The position numbers and the translations under genes are program-made. Positions 63,335-64,000 of a stretch of DNA of 64,000 bases are shown here, piece after piece; positions within the stretch are counted from its first letter, which is position 1; every line of letters starts with the position of its first letter. The DNA is from Sediminitomix flava (lineage in GTDB: Bacteria > Bacteroidota > Bacteroidia > Cytophagales > Flammeovirgaceae). A model generated the notes under the pieces. The model saw only the letters and a program-made list of their open reading frames with translations. It was not told where the DNA came from and ran no database searches. The stretch spans positions 620,001-684,000 of the forward strand of contig NZ_QGDO01000002.1 in NCBI RefSeq assembly GCF_003149185.1, in the 5' to 3' direction.

Positions 63335-64000
63335 ATGAAAGCTCTTTTAAAGATTAGCCCCATTTTAGTTTTAGCGGGATTTATCTTATCTGGATTTGAT
63401 ATTTTAATTGCTGCACCTCTTGCTACAATTTATGCAGCATTTGTAGCTGCTTTTACTGAAAAGCTGAACACACAAACTATTATAAATGCAGCTGTTGATA
63501 ATGTCAAAGAAATGCAGATTGTGTTTTTCATTTTAATGTGTGCTTATGTAATGGCAGAAGCTTTTATGGCAACTGGCGTTGGCGCTTCTATCATAAATAT
63601 CTCTCTAGACCTCGGAATCACAGGAAGATCCGTTGCGGTAGTCGGGTTAGTCGTGACCTCTCTTCTTTCAATAGCGACAGGAACTAGTTGGGGAACATTC
63701 GCTGCTTGTGCCCCTGTCTTCTTGTGGCTAAGTCATATTCTTGGCGGCGATGTGATACTCACTATTGCGGCAATTGCAGGTGGTTCATGCTTTGGTGATA
63801 ACATTGGACTAATTTCAGACACAACCGTTGTTAGCTCTGGTATTCAAAAAGTAGAAGTAATAGATAGAATCAGACACCAAGGTGTATGGTCTGCACTTGT
63901 ATTATTATTTGGTGTTATTGCATTTTATATCGCAGGTTTCACAATGGATCTACCATCACAGCCTGGTGATGCTCACAGTGCAATAAGCTCAATACCTGAT
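63335..64000 (+). CDS. Na+/H+ antiporter NhaC-type (5' part, truncated by window end)
   Basis: 222 codons from the ATG at 63335 run off the window, in frame at its last base. Multiple helices with family motifs FMATGVGASIINISLDLG and SIATGTSWGTFAACAPVFLW, plus GGSCFGDNIGLISDTTVVSS. NhaC-family proteins exchange Na+ for H+, and some transport other substrates such as malate/lactate. Operon context is unknown because the window ends here. Confidence 0.88.
   Translation, partial: MKALLKISPILVLAGFILSGFDILIAAPLATIYAAFVAAFTEKLNTQTIINAAVDNVKEMQIVFFILMCAYVMAEAFMATGVGASIINISLDLGITGRSVAVVGLVVTSLLSIATGTSWGTFAACAPVFLWLSHILGGDVILTIAAIAGGSCFGDNIGLISDTTVVSSGIQKVEVIDRIRHQGVWSALVLLFGVIAFYIAGFTMDLPSQPGDAHSAISSIPD

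Noticed and set aside
1-64000. CRISPR arrays, prophage, transposases, rRNA
   Set aside because: No regularly spaced direct repeats, no integrase or transposase reading frames and no rRNA-like sequence were seen.

Overview
The window is a chromosomal stretch of an AT-rich member of the Bacteroidota, most likely a marine Cytophagales/Flammeovirga-like lineage. This is inferred from the gene families: two TonB-dependent receptors with carboxypeptidase-like N-terminal domains, a DUF4249 lipoprotein, two two-component-regulator-propeller proteins, a PorW/SprE-like TPR lipoprotein of the type IX secretion apparatus, a CcmF-like heme lyase, a SigZ-type sigma factor and a MoxR/DUF58/BatA cluster. Ribosome-binding sites are weak or absent, as is usual in this phylum, so most starts rest on signal peptides and family length. 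I see no phage, transposase, CRISPR array or rRNA. One tRNA gene, tRNA-Ser(UGA), is present.

Layout. 1-2626: the 3' end (beyond the window) of a propeller/triple-tyrosine/HTH membrane regulator. 3.1-5.1 kb: an ArsP-like permease and a small thioredoxin-fold protein next to sigZ. 5.1-10.9 kb: a likely phytate/organophosphate scavenging locus (TonB receptor, beta-propeller phytase lipoprotein, amidohydrolase lipoprotein). 11.3-13.3 kb: three plus-strand housekeeping or unknown genes. 13.4-16.6 kb: a K+ channel and an exbB-(small membrane protein)-exbD-exbD energy-transduction operon. 16.7-25.9 kb: tRNA-Ser, asparaginase, a TatD nuclease, DUF3108, purE, a frameshifted outer-membrane-protein gene, small membrane proteins, an NlpC/P60 lipoprotein, parE and a membrane protein. 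26-34.6 kb: the PorW/SprE-like protein, DUF4301, a second TonB receptor with a DUF4249 lipoprotein, and a LuxR-type regulator.

34.7-48.6 kb on the minus strand: a metallo-beta-lactamase-fold hydrolase, an AraC regulator and a pentapeptide-repeat protein, then a long MoxR-centred cluster: tldD-pmbA-DUF4159-moxR-DUF58-batA-(His-rich membrane protein)-(amidotransferase-like membrane protein). Two copies of a composite palindromic repeat sit between its genes. 48.8-51.6 kb: a YceI-porin-YceI set. 51.8-58.5 kb: rimM, a CcmF-like heme lyase, Ppx/GppA, a 74-residue protein and lepA. 58.6-63.1 kb: an acidic four-fold repeat protein and a large propeller protein interrupted by a charged coiled coil. 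The window ends inside an NhaC-type Na+/H+ antiporter gene.

Most convergent or tail-to-tail gene ends are separated by clear hairpin terminators. The most unusual signals are the duplicated palindromic element in the MoxR cluster, the His-rich repeat conserved only at protein level, the acidic four-fold repeat protein, the one-base frameshift in the signal peptide of the gene at 20.7-21.2 kb, and the coiled-coil propeller that lacks an output domain.
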